This document shows positions 1-8,672 of a DNA stretch of 64,000 bases, piece after piece. The notes below the pieces were generated by a model that was given only the letters and a program-made list of their open reading frames with translations, had not been told where the DNA came from and searched no databases. Each line of letters begins with the position of its first letter. The stretch's first letter is position 1. Position numbers and translations under genes: made by a program. This stretch comes from Silvibacterium bohemicum (GTDB taxonomy: Bacteria; Acidobacteriota; Terriglobia; Terriglobales; Acidobacteriaceae): positions 98,231 through 162,230 of the forward strand of contig NZ_LBHJ01000012.1 of NCBI RefSeq assembly GCF_001006305.1. The letters run 5' to 3'.

Positions 1-497
1 TGCGCGAAGTGCGGCTTGTCGTCGTCGTATCCCGCGTCGTGGACAAACTGGGGTTGGTTCTTCGATGCCCGCAGTTTCGACGCCTTCGGCGAGACCGGCT
101 TCTGATAAGCGCCTATGGCGATCCATGAACCGGAGACATCGGCGGCGGCCTTCACGTCGAAGAGTCCCTTGGGAACGCCCGCCAACTCCAGCTCGTACTG
201 CGTACCCGACTCGACCGCCATGGGCACCGGCTGGGCCATGTAGAGGCCGCCGGGCTGATAGGTGCTGCCATCCCACACCGCGAGAGGAACCAGGCGGCTG
301 GCGACAGGCCTGGTCACGTCGCCGGTGTATTCGAGCACGGCCGTGGCCCGCAGCGTGGGCGTCTTCGCATCCTTGTTGGTGTCGACGCGGCCCACGTATT
401 GCGCATACGACGGCAGGGAGATTCCAGCGCCCAGCATGCACAGCGCGAAACTCCGTATGTAGGCCGACTTCATTCCGCCCATCCCATCCCGTGACAT
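1..497 (-). CDS. Secreted protein of unknown function (3' end beyond window)
   Basis: An open frame runs leftwards from an ATG at 497 to the window edge, giving about 165 residues without a stop. The product starts with a short polar stretch, then a hydrophobic segment ending in Ala-Gln (about residues 13-32), which reads as a signal peptide cleaved after a YA-Q site. The exported part is rich in Val, Ala and Tyr with an alternating beta-like pattern (for example AVLEYTGDV and PVPMAVESG). ATGs at 482 and 473 are also possible starts; GGGATGGGCGGA lies just before the latter. I do not recognise the family. It is divergent from bcp. Confidence 0.6.
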   Translation of the reverse strand, partial: MSRDGMGGMKSAYIRSFALCMLGAGISLPSYAQYVGRVDTNKDAKTPTLRATAVLEYTGDVTRPVASRLVPLAVWDGSTYQPGGLYMAQPVPMAVESGTQYELELAGVPKGLFDVKAAADVSGSWIAIGAYQKPVSPKASKLRASKNQPQFVHDAGYDDDKPHFA

Positions 498-577
498 GAA
501 TCCATCAACTAAGCAACAATCTATAAGACGCGGAGCGCAACTGCACGCGGCGCAAAATCGGATCTTCGAGGACATCG

Positions 578-1036
578 ATGGAATTGCATGAGAAAGTTGC
601 CGACTTTACGATTCAGGACGACCAGGAAAACACCGTGCACCTCAGCGACTTTGCCGGCAAGCCTGTGATTCTCTTCTTCTATCCCCGTGCCGATACGCCG
701 GGCTGCACCATCGAGGCCTGCGGCTTCCGCGATACCTTCACCAAGCTCCAGCAGGCCGGAGCCGTAGTGCTCGGCATCTCCCGCGACACGCCCAAGGCGC
801 AAAAGAAATTCAAAGAAAAGTACGACCTGAACTACCCGCTCCTTGCAGATGTAGACGAAAAAGTGGTGAAACAGTTTGGCGTGCTGAAAGAAAAGAACAT
901 GTACGGGAAGAAAGTGATGGGCATCGAGCGCACAACCTTCCTCATCGGCCCCGACCAGACGCTGCTCAAAATCTTTCCCAAAGTCAAGCCGGAGGGCCAC
1001 GCGGAAGAGGTGCTGGCGGCGATTCAGGGCAGCTAA
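578..1036 (+). CDS. bcp: Thioredoxin-dependent peroxiredoxin Bcp/PrxQ
   Basis: The 152-residue protein has the atypical 2-Cys peroxiredoxin layout. The active-site string PRADTPGCTIEACGFRD carries the peroxidatic Cys43 and, five residues on, the resolving Cys48, as in the BCP/PrxQ class. Such enzymes reduce hydrogen peroxide, alkyl and lipid hydroperoxides in the cytosol using thioredoxin. Length is normal for the family and no signal peptide is present. The gene stands alone between the divergent secreted protein and a repeat-filled gap. A long antisense ORF over it is a shadow. Confidence 0.95.
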   Translation: MELHEKVADFTIQDDQENTVHLSDFAGKPVILFFYPRADTPGCTIEACGFRDTFTKLQQAGAVVLGISRDTPKAQKKFKEKYDLNYPLLADVDEKVVKQFGVLKEKNMYGKKVMGIERTTFLIGPDQTLLKIFPKVKPEGHAEEVLAAIQGS

Positions 1037-1103
1037 AAAGCCCGTAGCTAAGGAGCGGTTGGCTGAGAAGTGCGTGGCCAGGAACAGGTCCGCGACCAAG
1101 CAG
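1036..1103. repeat. Family E repeat array (degenerate 15-bp units)
   Basis: Just after the bcp stop lie degenerate units such as GTAGCTAAGGAGCGGTTG, in the reverse orientation of the GCGACCCGCTTTTT-type units seen at 14039, 15400, 31596 and 43745. The remaining gap to 1282 holds families H and G. Confidence 0.5.
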
Positions 1104-1123
1104 AGGGTTGAAAAGCGCACACC

Positions 1124-1193
1124 CCGGAGGGAGCAGGGGCCGTCAGGCCCCTGAATCCAGCCCTACCCCAAATAGGGCTTCAGCGCCGGTCCG
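1124..1193. repeat. Family H palindromic repeat
   Basis: The core GGAGCAGGGGCC followed by TCAGGCCCCTGA is self-complementary, and a second small hairpin (CCCTA...TAGGG) follows, ending CTTCAGCGCCGG. A near copy lies at 54894-54960, with partial copies at 44690-44755 and 44884-44945. Confidence 0.6.
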
Positions 1194-1222
1194 CGCGAGT
1201 GCCCACATCTCGCCGTGTCCAA

Positions 1223-1255
1223 TCTCCTACCCCCTAAACCCTATCCCCTCGCTTT
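1223..1255. repeat. Family G heptad-like repeat (CCCTAAACCCTATCCCC)
   Basis: A short C-rich run of CCCTAWA-like units. Similar strings occur at 13318-13392, 48012-48062, 48233-48264 and 48344-48379. Confidence 0.5.
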
Positions 1256-1282
1256 TATGACCTGAAATAATCGGAGCAGCCC

Positions 1283-1894
1283 ATGCCAGTCCGTAAGCTG
1301 CTTCCGCGAAGTTTTTATATCCATCCCCCGGACGTTGTTTCCCGCAATCTTCTGGGCAAGCTGGTCACTCACCGCCTGGACGGCGAGTCCCTCACCGGGC
1401 GCATCGTCGAAGTGGAAGCCTACTTCGGCCTCGACGACCCAGCCTCGCACTCCTTTCCCGGCAAGACCGAGCGCAACGCCGTCCTCTTCGGGCCGCCGGG
1501 AGTCGCCTATGTTTACTTCATCTATGGCATGCACTATTGCCTGAACGTCTCCTGCGAGCCAGATGGCCAGGCCGGCGGCATACTCATCCGCGCCCTGGAG
1601 CCAGTGGAAGGGTTGGAGACGATGGCGCGCCTGCGCAAACTGCCTGCCAATGCCAGGCCGCAGCTGCTCACCTCCGGACCGGGCCGGCTCTGCCAGGCGC
1701 TCGGCATCACCCGCGCCGGACACAACGGCATCGACGTAACCAAGGCGGCCTCGGAGCTACAGTTTCGCGACGACGGCTATCGTCCGGAAGAAATTCTGGC
1801 CACGCCGCGGATCGGAATCACCAAAGCGGTCGAGAGACCGCACCGCTTTGTGATCGCAGGCAATCGCTTCGTCAGCGGAAAACTATCCGCCTGA
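1283..1894 (+). CDS. 3-methyladenine DNA glycosylase (AAG/MPG family)
   Basis: The 203-residue protein matches the mammalian-type alkyladenine glycosylase fold used by many bacteria. It has the motif VEVEAYFGLDDPASH near residue 47, carrying the catalytic Glu, followed by GPPGVAYVYFIYGMHYCLNV and LLTSGPGRLCQALGI. The enzyme excises 3-methyladenine and other alkylated purines, starting base excision repair. The ATG at 1283 precedes MPVRKLLPRSFY, a typical N-terminus for this family. It is a single gene with convergent neighbours downstream. Confidence 0.93.
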   Translation: MPVRKLLPRSFYIHPPDVVSRNLLGKLVTHRLDGESLTGRIVEVEAYFGLDDPASHSFPGKTERNAVLFGPPGVAYVYFIYGMHYCLNVSCEPDGQAGGILIRALEPVEGLETMARLRKLPANARPQLLTSGPGRLCQALGITRAGHNGIDVTKAASELQFRDDGYRPEEILATPRIGITKAVERPHRFVIAGNRFVSGKLSA

Positions 1895-1937
1895 GGCTTT
1901 GCACCAAAGGCGCAGTCCCGCGCAGTCCCGTCGTCCC

Positions 1938-2276
1938 CTAGCCTGGAGGCCAGTGCATTGGGCGGCCGCCCATCAGGTGCAGGTGCAGATGCGATACCGT
2001 CTGTCCGCCGTCGGCGCCGGTGTTGATGACCACTCTATAGCCGTTGTTCAGGCCATGGGTTCGCGCCAGCTCCGCTGCGGTGAGATGCATGTGGCCGAGG
2101 ATGGATTTGTGATTCGCCGCGGCGTCGGCCAGCGATTCGATGTGTTCCTTGGGCACAATGAGCGCGTGAAACGGGGCCTTGGGATCGATGTCGGCAAAGG
2201 CGTAGACATCAGCGTCGTCATACAGCTTCTTCGACGGGATGGTTTCGGCCACGATCTTGCAAAAGAGGCAGTCCAT
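1938..2276 (-). CDS. HIT family (HINT-type) nucleotide-binding protein
   Basis: The 112-residue product begins MDCLFCKIVAETIPS, the zinc-knuckle start typical of bacterial HINT proteins, and ends with the histidine triad HLHLHLMGGRPM. These proteins hydrolyse purine nucleoside phosphoramidates or related AMP conjugates. An ATG at 2342 in the same frame would add 22 arginine-rich residues without family support and would overlap the upstream M48 gene, so 2276 is preferred. It lies 26 nt downstream of that gene on the same strand and probably forms an operon with it. Confidence 0.92.
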   Translation of the reverse strand: MDCLFCKIVAETIPSKKLYDDADVYAFADIDPKAPFHALIVPKEHIESLADAAANHKSILGHMHLTAAELARTHGLNNGYRVVINTGADGGQTVSHLHLHLMGGRPMHWPPG

Positions 2277-2302
2277 GGCATCCAGCATGCCACGGCGCGG
2301 CC

Positions 2303-3526
2303 TCATCGCGCGACATACTTCGGATGCTGCCCGGGCGCCCACGGATCGTAGCCGGCCGCGAACCTCACACGATCTGACACCGACGGATGGTTGTAGCTCC
2401 AGAAGACGAGGAGTGGGTTGGGGTCAGGACTGTCGAGCCATAGCTCGCCCAGTCGCTGGAACGACCGCGCACAGACGGCCTGCGGATCGGCGACCAGACC
2501 GTGAATCACCTCCTGCCCGTAGACGTCGGCAGAGTGCTCCTCCCAGCGGCTGAAGGCGTTGCCGACCGGCTCGGCAAGAAAGCCCAGCACGGTCACGAGG
2601 AGCAGAATGAGGCCCAGCGAGGCCCAGTCCTCCGGCGACGTAATGTGCCATCCTGCGCCGAAGCGATGCACCATCCAGAGAAGCATGCGGTACGCGATCC
2701 AAAAGAAGACCAGCATCACGGCAAAGGAAAAAAGCATGCCGAGATAGATGTGGTGCAGCACGTAGTGCCCCTGCTCGTGACCGTAGATGGCGAGGATCTC
2801 GTCAGCGGGAACTTCCTGGATCGTGGTATCCCATACCACGATGCGCTTTGAGGCTCCGAAGCCGGTGACGTAGGCATTCGGAGCGGTGACCTTGCGGCTG
2901 GCGTCCATCACAAACATCCGGTCTGGCGAGATGTTGAGGTGTCCGCGCGCGGCAACCCGCTCCAGTTGATCGACGAGCGCGGGATCGCTCTTCATCAGCG
3001 GAGAGAAATGATCGAAGAGCGGATCGATCATGATGGGAACGACAAAGACCGCCACGGCCTCGCAGGGAATGGCGAGAATCCAGAACCACAGCCACCAGCG
3101 GCGCTTGCTCCAACGCATGAGGGCATAGAGTGCGCTGAAGGCGAGGGTTCCGACGATCAATGTGAGTACCGACGACTTTGCGAAATCGCTCAGCCAAAGG
3201 CCCCAGCTCTCGACCGAGATGCCATACGCACGGTAGACGTGCTCCATGAACAGCGATGCGGGCAGGTCGAGCGCGGTGAGGATCAGCAGCCAGATCGGAG
3301 CCGAGAGCAATCCCTGCACCCAGGCTCGTTTCGAAAACCGCGCGGCCCAGTTGCGGATGAATTCGCCGAGCCGCATCCGCACCAGCATCCAGAGAATAAG
3401 AGCAGTCCAGGCCGTTCCGCCGAAGTGCGCCAGCGTGCGAGCATGGCTGAGGTGGATGGCCCTGGCCAGCTTGTCGGGAGGCAGCATGTAGACGGCATCG
3501 CGAGCCGCAGCGAAGCACAGGAGCAT
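2303..3526 (-). CDS. M48 family (Ste24/CAAX-protease-like) membrane metallopeptidase
   Basis: The 407-residue protein has several hydrophobic segments in its first 200 residues and the zinc motif HEQGH (in IYGHEQGHYVLHH) near residue 255. The third ligand Glu lies in a downstream WEEHSADVYG segment near residue 340. This is the architecture of Ste24-type M48 peptidases, which sit in the cytoplasmic membrane. No substrate can be named; bacterial members are usually linked to membrane protein quality control. The HIT gene follows closely on the same strand, and the TldD-like gene is divergent. Confidence 0.9.
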   Translation of the reverse strand: MLLCFAAARDAVYMLPPDKLARAIHLSHARTLAHFGGTAWTALILWMLVRMRLGEFIRNWAARFSKRAWVQGLLSAPIWLLILTALDLPASLFMEHVYRAYGISVESWGLWLSDFAKSSVLTLIVGTLAFSALYALMRWSKRRWWLWFWILAIPCEAVAVFVVPIMIDPLFDHFSPLMKSDPALVDQLERVAARGHLNISPDRMFVMDASRKVTAPNAYVTGFGASKRIVVWDTTIQEVPADEILAIYGHEQGHYVLHHIYLGMLFSFAVMLVFFWIAYRMLLWMVHRFGAGWHITSPEDWASLGLILLLVTVLGFLAEPVGNAFSRWEEHSADVYGQEVIHGLVADPQAVCARSFQRLGELWLDSPDPNPLLVFWSYNHPSVSDRVRFAAGYDPWAPGQHPKYVAR

Positions 3527-3652
3527 ATCAAAATCATATCGCCGGGCAGCGAAGCGATTTTTGTGTACTGACTCGCTGAGCAGATTGCTTCGCCGCCGCT
3601 CTCCCAGTACACTGAGCCCATCACAGGCCGGGATTCGAGGCCTCTATTCCTC

Positions 3653-5380
3653 ATGCCGCGATCTCGCTTCCGTCTGACCTCTCTAGTCCTGCTGTCTTCC
3701 GCCTTCGTCATTCTTCCCGTCATTGATAAGCCGTTGCATGCCCAGTCTTCTTCGTCGCTGATGGATGCGATGAGCGCGGAGTTGAGCCGCGCAACAAGCA
3801 GCCTGGGCAAAGACGCAAAGGACGGCCAGCAACCGCCGTATTACCTGAGCTACTCCGCGCACGACGTTTTCACGGTGGCCCTTACCGCGCAACAGGGCGC
3901 TCTGCTCAACGACGACTCCGGGCATCAGCGCGTTGTCGATGTGGTAGTCCGCGTCGGCGATCCCAGGCTGGACAACACCCACGGGACGCATCGCACCTCG
4001 GCCATCACGACGATTCCCTTACCGCTTGAGGATGACAGCAAGGCCATCCGGCGCTCGCTGTGGTGGGCGACCAACACCGGCTACGGCAACGCGCTGCAAT
4101 CGTACCTGCAGGTGAAGACGGAGACCGAGGTTCGCGCCAAAGAGGAAGACACTTCGCCGGATTTCTCGAAGGACCCGGCATCGAGCGCCGCGGGGCAGCC
4201 GGTTGTAGCGCCGCAGGTCGACAAGCAGGAGTGGGGGCAGCGCCTGCGCTCACTGTCGAACATCTTCCGCGACTATCCGCACGTGTATTCGAACTTCGTC
4301 ATGCTGAATGTGCAGGACGAGACCGGCTACTTCGTGTCTTCGGAGGGAGCGAAGATCGTCGATCCACATCGCTCCGCGCGCCTGGTGGTCTTTGCCAGTA
4401 CGCGCGCTGCCGATGGAATGGACCTCTTTCGCGCCGAGACCTTCGAGGCGGAAACGATCTCCGGCCTGCCTGCGCAAAAGGAGATGGAAGCAGCGATCCA
4501 CCGCTTGGGTGCGAGCCTCGAAGACCTGCGCGATGCGCCCGTCACCCAGCCCTTCGATGGGCCGGCGATTCTCTCGGGCCGCGCCGCTGCCGTCTTCTTT
4601 CATGAGGTGTTAGGTCATCGGCTGGAAGGCCAACGCCAGCGCGGCGATCAGGAGGGCCAGACCTTCACCAAGGATATCGGCAAGCCGATCCTGCCCAGCT
4701 TTCTCTCGGTGGCCGACGATCCCACGATGACCACCTTCGAGGGCACCTCGCTCAGCGGCTACTACAGCTACGACGATGAAGGCCAGCGCGCGCAGAAGGT
4801 GAATCTGATTCAGGACGGTGTACTGAAAACCTTCTTGATGTCGCGCCTGCCCATCGCCAGCTTCGCCAACTCCAACGGCCATGGCCGCGCACAGATCGGC
4901 TTGATGCCCACGGGACGCCAGGGCAACCTCATTGTGACTTCGACCAAGACCGTTCCCGAGAAAACCCTGCGCAAGATGCTGATCGACGAGGCCAAGAAGC
5001 AGAACAAGCCCTATGGTCTCTACTTCGAAGACATCTCCTCCGGCTTCGCAGTGACGACGCGCAATGCGCCGCAGGCCTTCCAGGTGATTCCGCTGGTGGT
5101 CTATCGCGTTTACACCGATGGCCGTCCCGATGAGCTGGTACGCGGCGTGAGCATTGTGGGCACGCCACAGGCTGCGCTCAACCGCATTTTTGCCACTGGA
5201 GACAAGCGCGAAGTCTTCAACGGAGAATGCGGCGCGGAGTCGGGCACGATTCCGGTGTCGGCAATCGCACCGGCCATGCTGGTGAGCGAAATCGAGACGC
5301 AGCGCCAGCAGCAGGGCATATCGCGGCCGCCCATTCTGCCGCCTCCAACTGCCAAGGCTTCGGGCGAGGTGCAGAAATGA
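3653..5380 (+). CDS. Secreted TldD-like metallopeptidase (active-subunit type)
   Basis: The 575-residue protein has a signal peptide (residues 1-31, ending LHAQ) and then a TldD/PmbA fold. The zinc motif is complete: His317 and His322 in FFHEVLGHRLEG, plus Cys526 in NGECGAESGTIPVS, which corresponds to the GTCG Cys of E. coli TldD. Cytosolic TldD/TldE acts as a heterodimeric peptidase on unfolded peptides. Here the signal peptide places the enzyme outside the cytosol. Its stop overlaps the start of the next gene (ATGA), which encodes a paralogue lacking the zinc ligands, so the two probably form a heterodimer. Confidence 0.88.
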   Translation: MPRSRFRLTSLVLLSSAFVILPVIDKPLHAQSSSSLMDAMSAELSRATSSLGKDAKDGQQPPYYLSYSAHDVFTVALTAQQGALLNDDSGHQRVVDVVVRVGDPRLDNTHGTHRTSAITTIPLPLEDDSKAIRRSLWWATNTGYGNALQSYLQVKTETEVRAKEEDTSPDFSKDPASSAAGQPVVAPQVDKQEWGQRLRSLSNIFRDYPHVYSNFVMLNVQDETGYFVSSEGAKIVDPHRSARLVVFASTRAADGMDLFRAETFEAETISGLPAQKEMEAAIHRLGASLEDLRDAPVTQPFDGPAILSGRAAAVFFHEVLGHRLEGQRQRGDQEGQTFTKDIGKPILPSFLSVADDPTMTTFEGTSLSGYYSYDDEGQRAQKVNLIQDGVLKTFLMSRLPIASFANSNGHGRAQIGLMPTGRQGNLIVTSTKTVPEKTLRKMLIDEAKKQNKPYGLYFEDISSGFAVTTRNAPQAFQVIPLVVYRVYTDGRPDELVRGVSIVGTPQAALNRIFATGDKREVFNGECGAESGTIPVSAIAPAMLVSEIETQRQQQGISRPPILPPPTAKASGEVQK

Positions 5381-7056
5381 ACAGCCGCATGAGTCTCTTC
5401 GGCGCCGCGCTAATACTGTCCTCGCTGGCCTCGGCCCAACAGATGGCCCAGCAGATGACCCAGCAGGTATCGACGTCGGCCGCCGATGCGCAGAAAGATC
5501 CGGTGCTCAAGGCTATGCTTGCGGAGCTGGATCGCAGCAAGCAGCAGTTGCAGCTGCCCGGATTCGAGAAGCCCTATTTCATCGAATACCGCATCGACGA
5601 GATCGGCGAGTATAAGGCCGATGCCAGCTACGGCGCGTTTGTCGGCGAGCAAGCCTTCGGCCGACGCATTGTGCGGGTGACGGTGCGCTCCGGCGACTAC
5701 AAGCTGGATAGCTCAGGCGAGCGAGGCCAGGGCTCGCTGCAGATTGCAACGACGGACAACGATCCGCTGGCACTGCAGTACGCGCTGTGGTCGGCCACCG
5801 ATACGGCCTACAAGGCTGCGCTCAACAATTACACGGCGAAACAGGCAGCGCTGAAATCGGTGCAGACTCCGCCGCAGGCCGACGACTTCTCGCAGGAGAA
5901 AGCAGTCGTTTCCATTGCTCCTCTCGCGAAGAGTGAATTGGATCAGAACGCGTGGAAGCAGCGCATCATCGAGGCCACAGGCCTTTACCGCAACGACAGC
6001 GGCGCAAAGGATTTTGCGCAGGAGATCGAAACCAGCGAAGGCTCCGTGCAGTCGCGCACACGCACCGAGTACCTGGTGAACAGCGAAGGCGCCATCGTGC
6101 GCAAAAGCATGGTCGAGTACCGCGCGGAGGTCACGGCGCAGACGCAGGCCGCGGACGGCATGCGCCTGGAGCGATCCTATGGAGTCACCGGACTCACGCC
6201 GGCCGACCTGGGCACGGCGGAGAGATTTCGCAACGGCGTCATCCGCATCCTGACCGGCCTGCATGAACTTCGCAGCGCGCCCGTGATCGGCGACGAGTAT
6301 CACGGGCCGGTGCTGTTTGCGGGGAACGCGTCGGCACGCACCTTCGATGATCTCTTTGCGCATGCTGTGGCTGCGCGCCGTCCGCAGCTTGGCTCGACCG
6401 CCCGCACGGTGGGGCCCTTCGCATCGAGCTACAAAACGCGCGTCCTTCCCGACTTCATAAAGGTCGTCGACGATCCCGGTATCACCGAATTCAAAGGCAA
6501 GCCGGTGCTCGGGGCTTACACCATCGATGACGAAGGCGTGCCGGCGCAGAGCGTGACGCTGGTGGACGGCGGAAAGCTGACGAACTATCTGGTGGGCCGC
6601 GAGCCGATTCGCGACTTTCCCAACTCAAACGGCCACGCCCGCGCGGCGACCGCGCAACCGGCAAGCCCGCAGATCGGCGTCCTGCAGGTGGAGGCCAGCG
6701 AAACGATTCCCGACGACGAGCTGATGAAGAAGCTGGTCGCGATGGGCAAGGACCAGGGACTCGATTCCGTTTACTTCGTCGAGACCATCAGCGGCGCTTC
6801 GCGTCCACGCACCCTCTATCGCATCAAGGTGGCCGATGGATCGCGCGAGCTGGTGCGCGGTGCGGAGCTTGAAGACGTCAACCTTCGCCTGCTGCGCTCC
6901 GGCATTCTCGCCGCCGGCAGCGAGCCATATGTGTTCAACTCCTTCGGCGAGATTCCTCGAACCGTGATTGCGCCGCCGCTGCTTTTCGACGATGTGACCG
7001 TGAAGCGCGCGGAGCAGCGCAACGACAAGCTGCCTTACTATCCGCCACCGGACTGA
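5377..7056 (+). CDS. Secreted TldE/PmbA-like partner without zinc site
   Basis: The 559-residue protein begins at the ATG overlapping the upstream TGA; a longer in-frame ORF from 5227 is read-through of the previous gene's 3' end. Residues 1-21 form a signal peptide ending LASAQ. The fold parallels the upstream protein, with shared blocks such as VVDDPGITEFKG, YTIDDEGVPAQ and FPNSNGHARA. The HExxxH position reads FDDLFAHAVAARRP, and the Cys position is VFNSFGEIPRTV. All zinc ligands are therefore missing, as in E. coli TldE. The inference is an exported, structurally required but non-catalytic subunit. Confidence 0.85.
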   Translation: MNSRMSLFGAALILSSLASAQQMAQQMTQQVSTSAADAQKDPVLKAMLAELDRSKQQLQLPGFEKPYFIEYRIDEIGEYKADASYGAFVGEQAFGRRIVRVTVRSGDYKLDSSGERGQGSLQIATTDNDPLALQYALWSATDTAYKAALNNYTAKQAALKSVQTPPQADDFSQEKAVVSIAPLAKSELDQNAWKQRIIEATGLYRNDSGAKDFAQEIETSEGSVQSRTRTEYLVNSEGAIVRKSMVEYRAEVTAQTQAADGMRLERSYGVTGLTPADLGTAERFRNGVIRILTGLHELRSAPVIGDEYHGPVLFAGNASARTFDDLFAHAVAARRPQLGSTARTVGPFASSYKTRVLPDFIKVVDDPGITEFKGKPVLGAYTIDDEGVPAQSVTLVDGGKLTNYLVGREPIRDFPNSNGHARAATAQPASPQIGVLQVEASETIPDDELMKKLVAMGKDQGLDSVYFVETISGASRPRTLYRIKVADGSRELVRGAELEDVNLRLLRSGILAAGSEPYVFNSFGEIPRTVIAPPLLFDDVTVKRAEQRNDKLPYYPPPD

Positions 7057-7121
7057 GCTCTCAAGCTCACTGTTCCGGCCTGCTGCTAAACTTGCGGAAC
7101 TTCCCGTAAGAGAGGTTCGAC

Positions 7122-7199
7122 ATGCAAGTTTTTCGCCGCGTTGTATGCACCATCGTGAAAGTGGCCGTGATTTACAAAGATGAGGCTGCGGCGCAATGA
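7122..7199 (+). CDS. 25-codon small ORF translationally coupled to the methyltransferase
   Basis: The peptide MQVFRRVVCTIVKVAVIY followed by KDEAAAQ starts 7 nt after a good GAGAGG ribosome-binding site. Its TGA overlaps the ATG of the next gene (AATGA). It has a basic start and a 12-residue hydrophobic core, so it could be a tiny membrane peptide or simply a leader that delivers ribosomes to the downstream start, which has no ribosome-binding site of its own. I do not recognise it. The coupling geometry is the evidence. Confidence 0.5.
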   Translation: MQVFRRVVCTIVKVAVIYKDEAAAQ

Positions 7200-7918
7200 A
7201 GGCGTCGCAATTTGAATTTCGCTACCGGATGTGGATCGGCTTTCTCATTTACTTCCTGGGGTTCTGGGCGCCCTGGGAGCGCTTCGGCAGAAGCTCTGGA
7301 GCCATCAGCACGACCTGGCTTGAGTTGTCGGGTGAGCTGGGACGTGTGCTGCCGCTCGAGACCGCATCGCTGATCGTGACGGTGCTGGCCATTCTTCTGC
7401 TCGCCGCTGCAGCCTCGCTGCGAACGTGGGGAACGGCGTATCTCGGCGCTTCCATCGTGACCTCGGGAGCGATGCACGCGCACACCATCATGGCTGCCGG
7501 GCCTTATCGCTATGTCCGCAACCCGCTTTACCTGGGCAGCTTCCTCAGCCAGCTGGCGGTGGCCGTCCTCATGCCGCCCTCAGGCGCGATCTTCTTCGTC
7601 ATTGCCAGCTTCCTGCAGATTCTCCGCCTGGTGCTTGGCGAGGAGGCCTATCTCACCGCGCAGCAGGGGCAGCCTTATCTCGAATACAAGGCGCGTGTGG
7701 CGCGATTCCTGCCCAGCGCCACGCCGCGCGTCTCTGCGTCCACAGCCGTGCCTAACTGGAGTCTGGCGATGGTCTCGGAGACCTTCTACATCGCGCTCCT
7801 TGCGTGCTTCCTGGTGCTGGCGTGGCGCTATAACGCGCAGCTGCTGATCCAGGCCGTGATCGTATGCTTCGGTGCGTCGCTGGTCGCTCGCGCACTTTTC
7901 GTGAAGCAAGCCGGGTAA
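7196..7918 (+). CDS. Isoprenylcysteine/phospholipid-type membrane methyltransferase
   Basis: The 240-residue protein has about five hydrophobic segments. The C-terminal signature GPYRYVRNPLYLG and the EEAYL...YLEYKARVARFLP stretch form the S-adenosylmethionine site of the ICMT/PEMT-like family. Bacterial members methylate lipids or remain uncharacterised; the substrate cannot be read from sequence. The start overlaps the stop of a 25-codon ORF, suggesting coupled translation. After the signature there are two further hydrophobic segments. Confidence 0.85.
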   Translation: MKASQFEFRYRMWIGFLIYFLGFWAPWERFGRSSGAISTTWLELSGELGRVLPLETASLIVTVLAILLLAAAASLRTWGTAYLGASIVTSGAMHAHTIMAAGPYRYVRNPLYLGSFLSQLAVAVLMPPSGAIFFVIASFLQILRLVLGEEAYLTAQQGQPYLEYKARVARFLPSATPRVSASTAVPNWSLAMVSETFYIALLACFLVLAWRYNAQLLIQAVIVCFGASLVARALFVKQAG

Positions 7919-7936
7919 GAAAGAACGAGTCGGCAG

Positions 7937-7972
7937 AAAAAGAAAAGGGAGACGAGCCTCACTCCGTCTCCC
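7937..7972 (-). terminator. Rho-independent terminator of the HU gene
   Basis: On the minus strand GGGAGACG pairs with CGTCTCCC (7947-7954 and 7965-7972), followed by the T-rich tract TTTTCTTTTT. It lies 64 nt past the HU stop codon. Confidence 0.8.
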
Positions 7973-8035
7973 TCTCCCTAATTAGTGTTTGCCGCGTGTT
8001 TTTTTCTATGGCGGCGGCTGCCAGTAAAACGAAAA

Positions 8036-8332
8036 CTACTTCTTGGGCGGAGCGATAACGTCCTTCGCGGCCTTGGCCACGCGGAACTTCACCACGGTCT
8101 TCGCCTTGATCTTGATCTGCTCGCCGGTCTGCGGGTTGCGGCCGATGCGTGCCTTGCGCTCTGCCTTCACCAGGCGTCCGAGGCCGGGGATGACAAATAC
8201 GCCGTTCTTCTTGGTTTCCTTGACTGCCGTTTCGGCGAGCAGGTCAAAGAATGCTGCGGACTGCTTGTTGGTCAGTTCAAGCTTTTCGGCCATGAGCCGG
8301 ACGAGAGCTGTCTTGGTAAGTGCTGTTGCCAT
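8036..8332 (-). CDS. hup: HU/IHF family histone-like DNA-binding protein
   Basis: The 98-residue product starts MATALTKTALVRLMAEKLEL and contains the DNA-bending arm signature, here GRNPQTGEQIKIKAKTVVKFR. The ATG at 8332 is preceded by a strong AGGAGG with 6-nt spacing, so the in-frame extension to 8419 is not used. HU coats and bends DNA and acts in replication, repair and nucleoid structure. The gene is monocistronic with its own terminator. The symbol is by family; HU-alpha and HU-beta cannot be told apart here. Confidence 0.95.
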   Translation of the reverse strand: MATALTKTALVRLMAEKLELTNKQSAAFFDLLAETAVKETKKNGVFVIPGLGRLVKAERKARIGRNPQTGEQIKIKAKTVVKFRVAKAAKDVIAPPKK

Positions 8333-8338
8333 GTGTTT

Positions 8339-8344
8339 CCTCCT
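8339..8344 (-). promoter_or_regulatory. Consensus ribosome-binding site AGGAGG of HU
   Basis: A perfect AGGAGG on the minus strand, 6 nt from the ATG at 8332. It decides the HU start codon against the longer ORF. Confidence 0.85.
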
Positions 8345-8672
8345 GATTTCGTTTTGCTCGAACCGGAGTCGATGGGCTCCGGTTACTTGCTGACGGTTCC
8401 TCTCTCCGCATCCACCCACTGCTTCGGCTACAGCCGAAAGGCCCTGTGTTTATGCGGGTCCGAAAGAACCCACCGCCGTTTACCTTGCGGCTTTCAAAAA
8501 ACTTTGTCAACAGCAAAAGCCTGCTTTCCACAGGTTTTTTGCGGCTTTTATCGGTTTTTATGGGTTTTCTTGCCGATTTGAGGCATTTTCGACCTGAGAT
8601 GCTCGCCGAACCCTTGTCCAGAGCGGGTTTGAACTACAACCGTATTGCGCGAGTTTAGGCGCGCTCGAGAGC

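Noticed and set aside
5227-5376. Longer N-terminus for the TldE-like protein
   Set aside because: These 50 codons lie inside the 3' end of the upstream gene in another frame; the ATG at 5377 gives a proper signal peptide.
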